DNA of 64,000 nt from Chryseobacterium turcicum (GCF_021010565.1 NZ_JAJNAY010000001.1:1096001-1160000); one strand, 5' to 3'; counted from the stretch's first letter, positions 24,316 to 33,995 are shown. A program made the numbers and translations. The notes: generated from the sequence alone by a model not told the origin.

Positions 24316-25983
24316 TTAATACGATGTTTCGTGTACTTTCACCGCTCTTCCGCTCGGGTCGTTCATTTTTTTAAATGCTTCATCCCATTCTAAAGCAATT
24401 GGAGTAGAGCAGGCTACAGAAGGCACAGAAGGCACCGTTGCAGCAGCGCTTTCGCTTGGGAAATGCTCTTCAAAAATGGTTCTGTAACGATATTCTTCCT
24501 TGTTTTGTGGCGTGTTTAAAGGAAATTTGAATTTTGCATTCGCCATCATTTCGTCTGAAACATATTTTTCGGCAATATCTTTCAGAGTGTCAATCCAAGA
24601 ATAGCCAACTCCGTCTGAGAACTGTTCTTTTTGTCTCCATGCAATAGATTCTGGCAATAAATCTTCAAAAGCTTTTCGTAAAACCCATTTTTCAATTTTT
24701 CCTTCTTCTTTGCGAATCATTTTATCTTCCGGGTTTACATTCATGGCGATATCCATAAATTCTTTATCCAAAAACGGAACTCTTCCTTCGATTCCCCAAC
24801 TCATCAACGCTTTGTTGGCTCTTAAACAATCGTATAAATGAAGTTTGTTAAGCTTTCTTACCGTTTCATCATGAAATTCTTTTGCGTTTGGAGCTTTATG
24901 GAAATATAAATATCCACCAAACAATTCGTCTGCTCCTTCACCTGAAAGTACCATTTTAATTCCCATCGACTTAATCACTCTTGCTAAAAGATACATCGGC
25001 GTGGAAGCTCTGATGGTTGTTACATCATATGTTTCTAGATGATAAATAACGTCGCGTATGGCATCTAAACCTTCTTGAACGGTAAAGTTGACTTCATGAT
25101 GAATAGATTGAATATGTTCTGCCGCTTTTTTTGCCGCCGCCAAATCGGGAGAACCTACTAATCCTACTGCAAAACTGTGAAGTCTCGGATACCACGCTTC
25201 CTGAGTATCACCACTTTCTATTCTTTGTCTTGCAAATTTTGCGGTAACGGCAGAAATAATCGATGAATCTAAACCTCCGGAAAGTAAAACGCCATAAGGT
25301 ACATCACTCATTAATTGTCTGTGCACAGCATCTTCCAACCCTTTTCTGATAGCCTGGATGTCTGTAACGTTCTCTTTTACGGCATCAAAGTTTTCCCAGT
25401 CTCTTTTGTACCATTGCTGAAGCTCGTGACCTTCGGCGCTGTATAAATAATGTCCTGGCAAAAATATTTCAATCTTTTTACAGATTCCTTCTAAAGCTTT
25501 CAGTTCTGAGGCAACATAGTAATTTCCTTCTCTGTCCCAACCTTGATAAAGTGGGCAAATTCCCATATGGTCTCTTGCGATGAGATAGATGTTGTTTTCG
25601 ATGTCGTATAATGCAAAAGCAAAAATACCGTTTAGTTTTTCGATAAAGTCTTTTCCGTATTTTTTGTAAAGCGCAATGATAACTTCGCAATCCGACTGAG
25701 TTTGAAATTCATAATCGGGAAATTCTTTTTTTAATTCTCTGTGATTGTAAATTTCACCATTTACGGCAAGTACAATTTTTCCATCTTTTGAAAACAACGG
25801 CTGCTTTCCTGAAGCCGGGTCTACTATCGCTAATCTTTCATGCGAAAAAACAACTTTTTCACTTTGAAAAACCCCGCTCCAATCGGGACCACGATGACGG
25901 ATTTTTTTAGACATTTCAAGAACCTGAGGTCTTAATATTTCGGTTGACTGTTTTGCGTCAAATAAGCAAACGATTCCACACAT
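24316..25983 (-). CDS. asnB: Asparagine synthetase B (glutamine-hydrolysing)
   Basis: It makes asparagine from aspartate, ATP and glutamine. From the chosen start it has 555 residues, matching E. coli AsnB (554). The start was set at MCGIVCLFD because the amidotransferase needs Cys as the first residue after Met removal; an upstream in-frame start would bury it. The N-terminal class II glutamine amidotransferase domain is followed by the synthetase domain with the ATP pyrophosphatase loop LLSGGLDSSIISAV and VLSGEGADELFGGY. The promoter TAGTTTTG lies 17 nt upstream. Stand-alone gene. Confidence 0.96.
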   Translation of the reverse strand: MCGIVCLFDAKQSTEILRPQVLEMSKKIRHRGPDWSGVFQSEKVVFSHERLAIVDPASGKQPLFSKDGKIVLAVNGEIYNHRELKKEFPDYEFQTQSDCEVIIALYKKYGKDFIEKLNGIFAFALYDIENNIYLIARDHMGICPLYQGWDREGNYYVASELKALEGICKKIEIFLPGHYLYSAEGHELQQWYKRDWENFDAVKENVTDIQAIRKGLEDAVHRQLMSDVPYGVLLSGGLDSSIISAVTAKFARQRIESGDTQEAWYPRLHSFAVGLVGSPDLAAAKKAAEHIQSIHHEVNFTVQEGLDAIRDVIYHLETYDVTTIRASTPMYLLARVIKSMGIKMVLSGEGADELFGGYLYFHKAPNAKEFHDETVRKLNKLHLYDCLRANKALMSWGIEGRVPFLDKEFMDIAMNVNPEDKMIRKEEGKIEKWVLRKAFEDLLPESIAWRQKEQFSDGVGYSWIDTLKDIAEKYVSDEMMANAKFKFPLNTPQNKEEYRYRTIFEEHFPSESAAATVPSVPSVACSTPIALEWDEAFKKMNDPSGRAVKVHETSY

Positions 25984-26000
25984 GTTATTTTTATTTGAAA

Positions 26001-26008
26001 CAAAACTA
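26001..26008 (-). promoter_or_regulatory. -7 box of asnB
   Basis: Minus-strand TAGTTTTG (TAnnTTTG), 17 nt from the asnB ATG; it supports the downstream start choice. Confidence 0.65.
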
Positions 26009-26294
26009 GATATATGGTTTAAAAATTGCAACTAAAATTTACAAATGATTAAATAATTTAATTAAAAAGATTAAAATAGTTAAAATTGTAAATTAAATTT
26101 ATTAAATTTTATTAATAAAGAGAATTTTTTTCGCAGCAAAGTATTATTGATTCATTTTAAAACATTGAATAATATTTTTTCTAATTTATTATAACTAATT
26201 CATTTTTTTTTCTCACCTTTGTAGCTCGAAATAATTTTTTTTCATCATTTGTGTTTTTACCTCCTTGTAATAATATTGCAAGGAGGTTTTGTTT
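26009..26294. other. Intergenic gap with a plus-strand hairpin terminator and possible small RNA
   Basis: Very AT-rich, with no open frame. A 9-bp hairpin (ACCTCCTTG at 26259-26267, CAAGGAGGT at 26279-26287) is followed by TTTTGTTTTT on the plus strand only, although no plus-strand gene precedes it. A near-consensus -7 box CACCTTTG lies at 26214-26221. Together they could define a short RNA of about 70 nt. Confidence 0.4.
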
Positions 26295-27959
26295 TTACTC
26301 ATTACCTAATAAGACACCAGAAATATTCCATGCGCTGAAGCTTGTTCCTTCGGGTTCTCCCTGAGGAATTTTAACCTGAATAGTGTGTTTCCCTGCTTTC
26401 AAATCTCCTAAAGAAATAAAATTGGGGTTGGTTACTGTTCCAGGACACCAGTTTGAGCGGCTCAAATCTGAAGAAGATAGTCCGTCTGCAAAATTTCCTG
26501 ATGCCGGATTAAATAATCGGTAAGACCCGCATTCTGTTCTCCAGGGTGTAAAAGAGAAGCTTAATTTTCCGTCTACATAAATTGAATTGGCTTTTGGGAT
26601 AAATTCATCACCATTTTCCCAACCTCCATGTCCGGTGGTAATGTATCTTAACTGAGCGTTTTTTAAATCTTTTTCTAAATTAAACTCCACAAAAAGACCC
26701 TTATCATTATTAAACATCGTTGCGTAATCTTGCCCCGCCATTTCCATGATATTGGTGGTATTAAATAACGGAATCACTTTATTGTTTTTATTTACAATCT
26801 GTTCGCTATTGTGAATGGTGATATCTAAGCTCACTTTGTGACCGCCTTTATCGTAATTTCCAATGAAAGTTCCTATCCAAAGTTCTTTTTCAGAAAGAGA
26901 AGGCTTCAATTCGGTAATATCCTGACGAAATGGACTTACGGTTTGCCAAGTTTTGTCTTTTAATTCGATATGATTAAACTTATTGATTCCGAAAGCGGTG
27001 AAAAATCGCATTAACTCAACCGTTGGCTGATAATTTTGAGTGGAAACAACTCCGTAATACTGTTTTCCATTCCCATTGTCGTAAAGAGGAAGTGTTTTTG
27101 CCCCTTTTTCTAAACCATCAAAAAATGTCTGAGATTTTTCTTCAGGAATAAAAAATACAGTTCCAGTTCTGTCGTAAGCATCACCATTTGATTGTTGTTT
27201 TAGTTCTACAAAAATATTGTCGCCTTGAGCAATTTTTGGAAACTTTATCTTCTTTAAAATAATTGTCCCGTTGGCGAATCTTTTTATTTTTTCGTCAGAT
27301 TTTGACTGGTCAGAAAAGTTGATGATTTCATTTTCAAAAACATTCAGTGTTGTAAATTTGCTTTTCCAAACTAAATCTTTGTAGCTCAATATATCTGTTG
27401 TAGGAATAGATTTTGTAATGATTTTGTCGATTCCTGTAGTTTTAATTTTCTTTAGAGAAACTGCTGTTGTTGCTGAATTACCGTTTCGTTCAACCATTAA
27501 AACTAAACCTAAGTTTTGTCCTAAACTTGAAGGCCCACCTTTTAATTTTAAATCATTGGTGTACCAAACTTCAATGGTGTTTGAGTTGATTTTTGTGACT
27601 GCTTTTTTACAGTTGTAGCCTAAAATCTTTTTAGTTTGTGTTGTTAATTCAAACTCCTGTTTTGCGATAGATTCTTTGTCTGAAGTAGAAATTGCTTCAT
27701 TGGGTTTTAAAAAAGCATACGAAACAATTGTGTTTGAAGGCTTTTCTATTTTGCTAATTTCAAAAGGATAGTCGCTTTTCTGTTCTTTGATTTTTGTATT
27801 TAAAATAAAATTTTCTTGTTCGTTAACCCAAACAATAGTTGGATTCTGATTAGGCTGAACTTTTCCGTTGTACGAACTTTCATATTGAATTTCGTACGTC
27901 TGAGAAAAACTTAAAACAGATAAGAAAATGAAAAAACTGGCTAAAATTGTTTTAAACAT
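26295..27959 (-). CDS. GLPGLI-like protein fused to a PNGase F-type domain
   Basis: A 554-residue exported protein (signal peptide MFKTILASFFIFLSVLSFSQ). Residues about 20-210 resemble the GLPGLI family: GYNCKKAV, then EVWYTNDLKLKGGPSSLGQNLGLVL. Residues about 215-554 look like peptide-N-glycosidase F. They include ELWIGTFIGNYDKGGHKVSLD and, near the end, GHGGWENGDEF, TPWRTECGSYRL, RSNWCPGTV and FSAWNISG, which match the C-terminal PNGase F half with its paired cysteines. PNGase F removes N-glycans from glycoproteins and was first isolated from a close relative (Elizabethkingia). The N-terminal fusion is unusual. Activity is inferred; catalytic acids were not mapped one by one. Confidence 0.82.
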   Translation of the reverse strand: MFKTILASFFIFLSVLSFSQTYEIQYESSYNGKVQPNQNPTIVWVNEQENFILNTKIKEQKSDYPFEISKIEKPSNTIVSYAFLKPNEAISTSDKESIAKQEFELTTQTKKILGYNCKKAVTKINSNTIEVWYTNDLKLKGGPSSLGQNLGLVLMVERNGNSATTAVSLKKIKTTGIDKIITKSIPTTDILSYKDLVWKSKFTTLNVFENEIINFSDQSKSDEKIKRFANGTIILKKIKFPKIAQGDNIFVELKQQSNGDAYDRTGTVFFIPEEKSQTFFDGLEKGAKTLPLYDNGNGKQYYGVVSTQNYQPTVELMRFFTAFGINKFNHIELKDKTWQTVSPFRQDITELKPSLSEKELWIGTFIGNYDKGGHKVSLDITIHNSEQIVNKNNKVIPLFNTTNIMEMAGQDYATMFNNDKGLFVEFNLEKDLKNAQLRYITTGHGGWENGDEFIPKANSIYVDGKLSFSFTPWRTECGSYRLFNPASGNFADGLSSSDLSRSNWCPGTVTNPNFISLGDLKAGKHTIQVKIPQGEPEGTSFSAWNISGVLLGNE

Positions 27960-28062
27960 AGGTTTTGATGGTTTTTACAAAGATAATTTATAGTTGATGA
28001 TTTGTTTTAGTTTGAATAAGAAATATTAATTTTAAAATTTCGTTACAGCTTAAACTAAAAGC

Positions 28063-29013
28063 ATGAAATTTATTTTTTCTTTATTGATATTTTTAATTTT
28101 TTCAAATTATTGTACTGCTCATAAACCGAAATTCAAGGTTGAGAAATTCGGGAATGTAAAAACTTTTTTCAAGTCAGAATTCAATTTTGGAGATAAAATA
28201 GTAGAATCTGAGGAGATGAAAATTCATATTATTGGAAAATTGTCTGAAACTATTGCGAATAAATTAAATTTTAAAGACACTCTAATAATCGAATATGAAA
28301 AGAATTATTTTCTGCAAAAATTGAGAATTTTGGAAGGTGATAATTCTAATTACAGGATTTTAGGTTTGAGAGATGGTGTGATTATGAAAAATAATGGAAA
28401 AGGATTAGCTGTAAGAATTATTGATAGCAATGTTGAAGTAACTGATATTTTAAAATTAGTGGAATATTCTATTTTTAATAAGACAAAACTTAATAAATCA
28501 TTAATTCCTGTAAATTACTTTTATAATGATGATAACCCAATTACTGTTCTTGCTAATTCTGATGAATTTATCCAAAAAATTATTCGAAAGAAATCAGATT
28601 TAGTTAATGAAATAATTCAGTCAGAAATTTTATTAGTAGATAATGGAGAGTTACGAACCGAAATTTCCTGGAAGAATAATGAGTTTATATTTGCAAAAAA
28701 TACAAAATACTTAAAAGAAAATAATGTTTATAAAAACGATTACGTAAGTTATAAAGTTTCAGATTTTAAGTATTATCTTGATTCGTTTGATTCTAGCTGT
28801 GTTCTGATTTTTAATGATGTAAATACATTTACTTACTTTGATGGAAGAGAAGAAAATACTTCTTCACAGAAACTTGATGAAGGCATTAGCGATTTTTATC
28901 CTTTCAGATTAAATAAAGATAAAATTTCAAACAAAATTATATTAATCCCTTTCCGAAGTGATGTAATTTATATCTATAAAATAAACAAAAAACTACTCCA
29001 AAAAATAGAGTAG
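28063..29013 (+). CDS. Secreted protein of unknown function
   Basis: A 316-residue protein, not recognised. The start MKFIFSLLIFLIFSNYCTA is a probable signal peptide. The mature region is rich in Lys, Asn, Ile and Phe with alternating beta-type patterns, no cysteines after the signal and no catalytic motif. It is convergent with rsmB, whose terminator overlaps its last codons. No operon partner. Confidence 0.78.
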   Translation: MKFIFSLLIFLIFSNYCTAHKPKFKVEKFGNVKTFFKSEFNFGDKIVESEEMKIHIIGKLSETIANKLNFKDTLIIEYEKNYFLQKLRILEGDNSNYRILGLRDGVIMKNNGKGLAVRIIDSNVEVTDILKLVEYSIFNKTKLNKSLIPVNYFYNDDNPITVLANSDEFIQKIIRKKSDLVNEIIQSEILLVDNGELRTEISWKNNEFIFAKNTKYLKENNVYKNDYVSYKVSDFKYYLDSFDSSCVLIFNDVNTFTYFDGREENTSSQKLDEGISDFYPFRLNKDKISNKIILIPFRSDVIYIYKINKKLLQKIE

Positions 29014-29015
29014 TT
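28985..29015 (-). terminator. Terminator of rsmB, overlapping the 3' end of the facing gene
   Basis: On the minus strand AACTACTC and GAGTAGTT form an 8-bp stem followed by TTTTG. The opposite-strand stop codon lies inside the hairpin. Confidence 0.7.
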
Positions 29016-29038
29016 AATGTATAATATGTTGAATTATT

Positions 29039-30244
29039 TTAAGACAATCTTTCGATTAAAGCCATGTAGAATCCGTCGTAGCCTTCACTTGGCATTACTT
29101 TTTCGTCTTTAATCATTTTGTAGTTAGGATTGTTTTTAATAAACTCTTCTACTTGCAGGTTGTTTTCAGAAGGTAAAATAGAGCATGTTGCATATACCAT
29201 TTTTCCACCTACTTTCAGCATTTTAGAATAATCCTGCATAATTTGCTGTTGCTCTTTCTTAATTCTGTCGATAAAAGCTTGGTCGATTTTCCATTTGCTG
29301 TCAGGGTTTCTTTTTAAAACTCCTAAACCAGAACATGGCGCATCAATCAAAAGTCTGTCTACTTTATCGTGAAGACGTTTGATTACTTTTGTATCAGAAA
29401 TTACTCTTGTTTCGATATTGTGAGCTCCTGCTCTTTTTGCACGACGCTTCAATTCTGTCAGTTTCCATTCAAAAATATCTAAAGCGATAATCTGCCCTTT
29501 ATTTTTCATTAAAGCAGCTAAATGAAGTGTTTTTCCACCCGCACCAGCACAAGCGTCAACCACTCTTTGTCCTTCTTTTACATCTAGAAAATAACCAATC
29601 TTTTGTGAAGAGGCATCTTGTACTTCAAACAATCCTTCTTTGAAAGCAGTGGTAAGAAATACATTTTTTTTCTCCTCAAGCTGTACCGCATCAGGATAAT
29701 TTTTAATAGGATAAGAAACTACATTTTCGTCGGCAAGGTCAGAAATAAGCTCTTTTGGAGTTGTTCTCAAAGAGTTTGCTCTTAAAACGGTAGGTGCTTT
29801 TTCGTTTAAAGCGTGCATTTCCTTTTCCCATTTTTCGCCTAATTCTCTTTCCAGAGTTTCAACAAGCCATTCTGGAATAGAATGCTCAATTGCTTTTGTA
29901 GGAACGGTTCCTTTTTTAAGTTTTGTCGTAATGTCGGCAATTTTGATGCCTTCAAATTCTTCAAATCTTTTGTAATTGGTTTTACTCCAAAGAAGATATG
30001 CGATGATAAGTTTATAGATGTTGGTAGGTTTTACTCCTTCACCCATATAATATTCAAGGCGTTTTTTCCAACGGATAATGTTATAGAAAATCTCAGAAAC
30101 AACGGCTCTATCCTGGCTTCCCCATTGTCTGTGGGATTTCAAAAGTCTTTCGATTACTTTATCGGCATACTTGTTTTTTTCGAAAAATGTTTCCTGTAAA
30201 GCATCGTGAATACCGATTGCCAGGTTTCTGTGAATTAATTCCAT
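29039..30244 (-). CDS. rsmB: 16S rRNA m5C methyltransferase (RsmB/NOL1/NOP2 family)
   Basis: An S-adenosylmethionine-dependent enzyme that methylates a cytosine of 16S rRNA. It has 401 residues. An N-terminal NusB-like RNA-binding region (about residues 1-140) precedes the catalytic domain. There VDACAGAGGKTLHLAALMKNKG binds SAM, DAPCSGLGVLKRNPDSKW holds motif IV with the release cysteine, and YATCSILPSEN holds the catalytic cysteine of motif VI. Family membership is certain. RsmB and related m5C methyltransferases differ in target site, so the exact position is inferred. Confidence 0.9.
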   Translation of the reverse strand: MELIHRNLAIGIHDALQETFFEKNKYADKVIERLLKSHRQWGSQDRAVVSEIFYNIIRWKKRLEYYMGEGVKPTNIYKLIIAYLLWSKTNYKRFEEFEGIKIADITTKLKKGTVPTKAIEHSIPEWLVETLERELGEKWEKEMHALNEKAPTVLRANSLRTTPKELISDLADENVVSYPIKNYPDAVQLEEKKNVFLTTAFKEGLFEVQDASSQKIGYFLDVKEGQRVVDACAGAGGKTLHLAALMKNKGQIIALDIFEWKLTELKRRAKRAGAHNIETRVISDTKVIKRLHDKVDRLLIDAPCSGLGVLKRNPDSKWKIDQAFIDRIKKEQQQIMQDYSKMLKVGGKMVYATCSILPSENNLQVEEFIKNNPNYKMIKDEKVMPSEGYDGFYMALIERLS

Positions 30245-30270
30245 AAATTGCTATAAGCTGTTTGAATTTG

Positions 30271-30278
30271 CAAAAATA
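30271..30278 (-). promoter_or_regulatory. -7 box of rsmB
   Basis: Minus-strand TATTTTTG, 26 nt before the ATG. Confidence 0.6.
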
Positions 30279-30478
30279 CGAAATTAGTTTAAGGTTCATG
30301 GTTTAAAATTTCAGGTTTTAAAATTGTGACTCCGCGAAACAAAATTTTTGTAGTTAATAAAGTGGTGCTGAAGCGAAGCTCGGTAGGATCGAAACCTTTT
30401 GAAATAGATTAAATAGACAGTTAAATACTATCTTTTATCAAATTTGTTTTATTTTTATCTGATTGAAAGTCTCTACTT

Positions 30479-31348
30479 ATGAAAAATATTATTTGTTTTT
30501 TATTGTTTTTCAGCGGTTATTTAGCGTTGGGGCAGACTAAAGAAGAATTGATTCAAAAAATTATCGATTATAATGTTTTTGAGTCGAATTGTGTAGGAAT
30601 AGCATGTTCTCCCAGTGAGCAGTTTAACAGATTTGAGAAATTAATGACTTTAATTTCAGAAAAAGAACTTATGGAGTTTTCAAGACATAAAGAACCTGTA
30701 ATCAGGGCTTATGCATCTGCAGAATTAATCAAAAAGGATGAAGATGTTATCAAATTATTTTCTTTTGAAATTGACAAAAATGAAAGTGTTGAAACTCAGG
30801 ATGGTTGTATTGGTGGTTTTGATGAGTTAGCATGGATAATTTATAATGCTTATAAATGGAAAGTAGCTTCAAAAGCAGTTACAAAAATGGATAAAGATGA
30901 AGATGTTCGAAAATCAAAAATTGAACAAACTTTAATAAATGATGTAACTTTTCAAAAATTAGACAGTATAATTTTACATTCAGATAAAGATTTGTATTAT
31001 ATGTTTTATTATATTATTCTGAAAGGTGAAAAAGTAAATAAAAGTTTATTTCCTGTACTAAAAGAACTTGCTTTTACATATAATAATTCATTTGCATTTG
31101 ATTGTATTTCAGATGAATATCCGGATGAAGTTAGAAGCTATTTTCAGAATGATTTTCTACAAGCTGATTTTAATAGTCCGAATAAAGTAATGTATTTGGA
31201 CAGATTTGTAGAATATTTATTAAACTCCGAAAATGAAAATTATAAAAGTATTGCTATTCAGAAACTTGAAAAAGATGACTCATGGAAAAAATACCTAAAT
31301 TTTATTGAAGGAAAATTGAAAAAACATAATGTTGTCTTGGGTTTTTAA
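30479..31348 (+). CDS. Exported protein of unknown function, HEAT-like
   Basis: A 289-residue protein with signal peptide [19 protein letters not shown]. The mature region is mostly helical, with an acidic/lysine pattern and a short stretch resembling HEAT-type repeats ([26 protein letters not shown]). It has two cysteine pairs ([18 protein letters not shown]). Related proteins are scattered in flavobacteria without known function. Confidence 0.75.
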   Translation: MKNIICFLLFFSGYLALGQTKEELIQKIIDYNVFESNCVGIACSPSEQFNRFEKLMTLISEKELMEFSRHKEPVIRAYASAELIKKDEDVIKLFSFEIDKNESVETQDGCIGGFDELAWIIYNAYKWKVASKAVTKMDKDEDVRKSKIEQTLINDVTFQKLDSIILHSDKDLYYMFYYIILKGEKVNKSLFPVLKELAFTYNNSFAFDCISDEYPDEVRSYFQNDFLQADFNSPNKVMYLDRFVEYLLNSENENYKSIAIQKLEKDDSWKKYLNFIEGKLKKHNVVLGF

Positions 31349-31399
31349 AAACAAAAGTATACTCTCATTCTCGAACTTCTATCTTCCAGCTCAAAAAAC

Positions 31400-31407
31400 T
31401 ACCTTTG
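31400..31407 (+). promoter_or_regulatory. -7 box of the PhnA-like gene
   Basis: TACCTTTG, exact TAnnTTTG, 14 nt before the ATG. It shows that the longer reading frame beginning at 31329 is not the true gene start. Confidence 0.7.
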
Positions 31408-31421
31408 CAAAAATTAATAAA

Positions 31422-31754
31422 ATGAGTGATGTAATTATTTGTCCAAAATGTAGTTCTGAATTTACCTATGAACAAGACGGTTTAATGGTTTGTTCTCAGT
31501 GTTTCTACGAATGGGATCCTAAAGAAGCGGGAAATGAAGATCAAATTTTAGACATCAATGGAAATGAACTTCAAAATGGAGATTCTGTTATTGTGATGAA
31601 AGATCTTCCGGTAAAAGGTGCTCCGAAACCTGTAAAAGCGGGAACTAAAGTGAAAAACATCCGCTTAAGACCAAACAGTGATCATAATATAGATTGTAAA
31701 ATTGATGGTTTTGGTGCAATGGCTTTGAAATCTGAATTTGTAAAGAAGGCTTAA
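31422..31754 (+). CDS. PhnA/YjdM-family zinc-ribbon protein
   Basis: A 110-residue protein of the alkylphosphonate-utilisation PhnA-like (YjdM) group. The N-terminus has a two-pair zinc ribbon, CPKC and CSQC ([24 protein letters not shown]). A small SH3-like beta domain follows ([20 protein letters not shown] and [18 protein letters not shown]). Despite the name, no role in phosphonate breakdown has been shown for this family. The start is fixed by the -7 box 14 nt upstream. Confidence 0.9.
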   Translation: MSDVIICPKCSSEFTYEQDGLMVCSQCFYEWDPKEAGNEDQILDINGNELQNGDSVIVMKDLPVKGAPKPVKAGTKVKNIRLRPNSDHNIDCKIDGFGAMALKSEFVKKA

Positions 31755-31771
31755 ATTGAAATGATTTTAGT

Positions 31772-31811
31772 TTTTGGCAATTGGCTTTAATTTTAAATCT
31801 AATTGCCAAAA
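31772..31811. terminator. Inverted repeat after the PhnA-like gene, probable terminator
   Basis: TTTTGGCAATT (31772-31782) and AATTGCCAAAA (31801-31811), a perfect 11-bp stem with an 18-nt loop. The rest of the gap to 32026 holds no convincing gene. Confidence 0.6.
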
Positions 31812-32026
31812 GCTAATAAAAAAAGGAAAGAATTGGACAGAGTACTCTTTCAAAGACCGAATTGCAGAATGCTAATTTGGGTCTGGAAGGCAGAAAGAGA
31901 ATTAACCAAAAATTTCCCTATGTTGTTGTCTTACAAAGGTATTGAAATATATAAGATAGGAATTGTTAATTCGTTGAAAATTATCAACATACTAACATTA
32001 AGCAACTTAACGTTTTCTTAATATAA

Positions 32027-32962
32027 CTACTCAAAAATAATCTGAACTGAATTTTCAAGCTGATGATTACTGAACATCACCATTTCTCTGTTTTTGAATT
32101 TAATCTTATTCCAGTAGTGATTTCCGGCAAATCTACTTTCTAAAACTGTGGCTTTAAAACCATTTTCAGAGATTTTGATTTGATGTGGATAGTAGAAAAA
32201 TCTTGAAACCTGCAATTCCGAAATTTCATTCTCAGTAAAAATATTTACTTCCCCAAAAAGCTTTGCAACATAAGCATTATAAGGATCTTTATAAGTCTCT
32301 TCCGCGCTATTATTCTGAATAAGTCTACCGTTTTGTAAAACAATGATTTGGTCGGTCCATGCAATGATATCCTGTAATTCGTGAGTAGAAATAATCAAAG
32401 AGATATTATTTTCTTTAACATATCGGAACAGTTTTTCACGAAGTTCTATTTTTCTGGCAAAATCAAGATTACTGAAGGGTTCGTCTAATAAAAGTAATTT
32501 TGGAAGTACAGAAAGTGCTCTTGCGATGGCTACTCTTTGTTGTTGTCCGCCACTCAGATTTTTTGGTAAAACGTTTGCAAACTCCACCAATCCTACAACA
32601 TCTAAAAGTTCTAATACCTTTTCTTTTTTCTTGGCTAAATTGATATTAGAAATAAATTTCCCCACATTATCTGCAACTGTTGCATAGGGCATCAAATCGA
32701 AATTTTGTGCTACAAATTTCATTTCAGCTTCTCCGGGAACCAGATTTCCTTTCGGCCCCATTAATTTTTTGCCTTCAAATAAAATTGCACCCTGATTCCA
32801 ATCGTGTAAACCATAGATAAGACTTAGGAGTGTAGATTTTCCGCAACCGCTTTCGCCTGCCAAAGCGATAATTTTACCTTCATCTAATTTTAGATTGAAG
32901 TTTTGAAAAAGTGTTTTCTCTTGAGAATGAGAGAAGTATAGGTTGTTTATCTCTAATAGCAT
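32027..32962 (-). CDS. ABC transporter ATP-binding protein (orphan)
   Basis: A 311-residue ATPase subunit. Walker A is GESGCGKSTLLS, the Q loop contains KFVAQNFDLMPYA, the signature is LSGGQQQRVAIARAL, Walker B is LLLLDEPFSNLD, and the H loop is ISTHELQD. Residues about 230-311 form an extra TOBE-like domain, as in PotA/thiamine-type importer ATPases. No permease or binding protein is nearby, so the substrate is unknown. The start was taken at 32962; twelve further upstream residues are possible but lie across the -7 box. It is divergent from the YceI gene. Confidence 0.9.
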   Translation of the reverse strand: MLLEINNLYFSHSQEKTLFQNFNLKLDEGKIIALAGESGCGKSTLLSLIYGLHDWNQGAILFEGKKLMGPKGNLVPGEAEMKFVAQNFDLMPYATVADNVGKFISNINLAKKKEKVLELLDVVGLVEFANVLPKNLSGGQQQRVAIARALSVLPKLLLLDEPFSNLDFARKIELREKLFRYVKENNISLIISTHELQDIIAWTDQIIVLQNGRLIQNNSAEETYKDPYNAYVAKLFGEVNIFTENEISELQVSRFFYYPHQIKISENGFKATVLESRFAGNHYWNKIKFKNREMVMFSNHQLENSVQIIFE

Positions 32963-32966
32963 ATTG

Positions 32967-32974
32967 CAAAAATA
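32967..32974 (-). promoter_or_regulatory. -7 box of the ABC ATPase gene, 4 nt from the start codon
   Basis: Minus-strand TATTTTTG, then CAAT and the ATG. Transcription would start at or beside the start codon (leaderless). Confidence 0.55.
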
Positions 32975-33035
32975 AGAGTTTTTAAGTAAGGCTGGCATAT
33001 TTTTAGTAATTTAGCCATGCATAAATTATATCAAA

Positions 33036-33686
33036 ATGAAAAGAATACTATTTTCTCTCGCTATTCCTGCTTTGTTCACTGTAGTGTCTTGTTCGAAGGA
33101 AAAACCGGTAACAAGTGATGCTCATGAAGTGACGACAACGAAAGATGGAAGCAGGTTTGTTTTGGATACTTTAAATAGTAATGTAGAATGGAAAGGGTAT
33201 AAAGTTTTTAAATCTGAAAATACAAGCCATTTTGGAACGATTAAATTCGAAAGTGGGGATGTGACCGTAAAAGACGGAAAGCTGGAAAGCGGAAAATTTG
33301 TAGCAGATATGGAGTCTCTAAGTTCTGAAGATTTGAAAAATGATGCAGAACAGCACGGAAAGCTTAATGGTCATCTGAAAAGTGCTGACTTTTTTGAAGT
33401 TGAAAAATTCCCGACGGCTTCTTACGAAATTACAAAGGTAAGCTCGTCTTCAGAAGGTGATTATAATACAATTTTAGATGGTAATTTAACGATTAAAGGA
33501 ATTACAAAACCCGTACAGTTTAAAGCTAATGTTGCCGTAAATGGAGCAGAGGTAAGTATTGCAACTGAGCCAAAAGATGTTATGAGAGAAGATTTTGGAG
33601 TGAAATTTCAATCTCCTGCAGCGAATGGAGTGATTAAAAATGAAGTGACCCTTCAGATTAAAGTGAAAGCTTTAGAGCAAAAATAA
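33036..33686 (+). CDS. YceI-domain lipoprotein
   Basis: A 216-residue lipoprotein. The signal peptide ends in a lipobox (TVVSC, Cys about residue 19). The YceI beta-barrel domain covers the rest: FVLDTLNSNVEWKGYKV, HFGTIKFESGDVTV, GKFVADMESLSSEDL, HLKSADFFEVEKFPTASYEI and GITKPVQF. YceI proteins bind polyisoprenoid lipids in the periplasm; some are induced by acid or high pH. The following small membrane protein starts 17 nt later. Confidence 0.93.
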   Translation: MKRILFSLAIPALFTVVSCSKEKPVTSDAHEVTTTKDGSRFVLDTLNSNVEWKGYKVFKSENTSHFGTIKFESGDVTVKDGKLESGKFVADMESLSSEDLKNDAEQHGKLNGHLKSADFFEVEKFPTASYEITKVSSSSEGDYNTILDGNLTIKGITKPVQFKANVAVNGAEVSIATEPKDVMREDFGVKFQSPAANGVIKNEVTLQIKVKALEQK

Positions 33687-33702
33687 TTTGAATAACAATC
33701 TG

Positions 33703-33966
33703 ATGAGTAAAGCTATTTTAATAATCAGCATTGCTTGTCTTGGCTTTTTACTAAGTCTTCAGGTTTTTTATTTTATTTCCTACAGCAACCAAATTATCCA
33801 GTTTTTTGCAGAATTGCTTACCATTCCATCGATGTTGTTTGTAATTTTTGCATTTTTCTTTGCCCTTGTGAAAGTGCTGAGAAAAAAGAAAGAATACAAT
33901 CTTATTTTGGGAATTTATATTTTTACAATTTTAATAAGCATTGCTGCTACAGCATTTTTAGACTAA
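33703..33966 (+). CDS. Small membrane protein of unknown function
   Basis: An 87-residue hydrophobic protein with about three membrane segments (ILIISIACLGFLLSLQVFYF, an amphipathic middle part, and a final ILGIYIFTILISIAA). A TTG 15 nt upstream gives five more residues (MNNNL). It is probably co-transcribed with the YceI gene, and a strong terminator follows. No family was recognised. Confidence 0.7.
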   Translation: MSKAILIISIACLGFLLSLQVFYFISYSNQIIQFFAELLTIPSMLFVIFAFFFALVKVLRKKKEYNLILGIYIFTILISIAATAFLD

Positions 33967-33995
33967 ATCAAATAAACTTTAAATAGCAATTATAT

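Noticed and set aside
31803..32021. 72-residue open frame after the PhnA-like gene
   Set aside because: It starts at a non-ATG codon inside a hairpin arm, has no promoter or family likeness, and its composition looks random.
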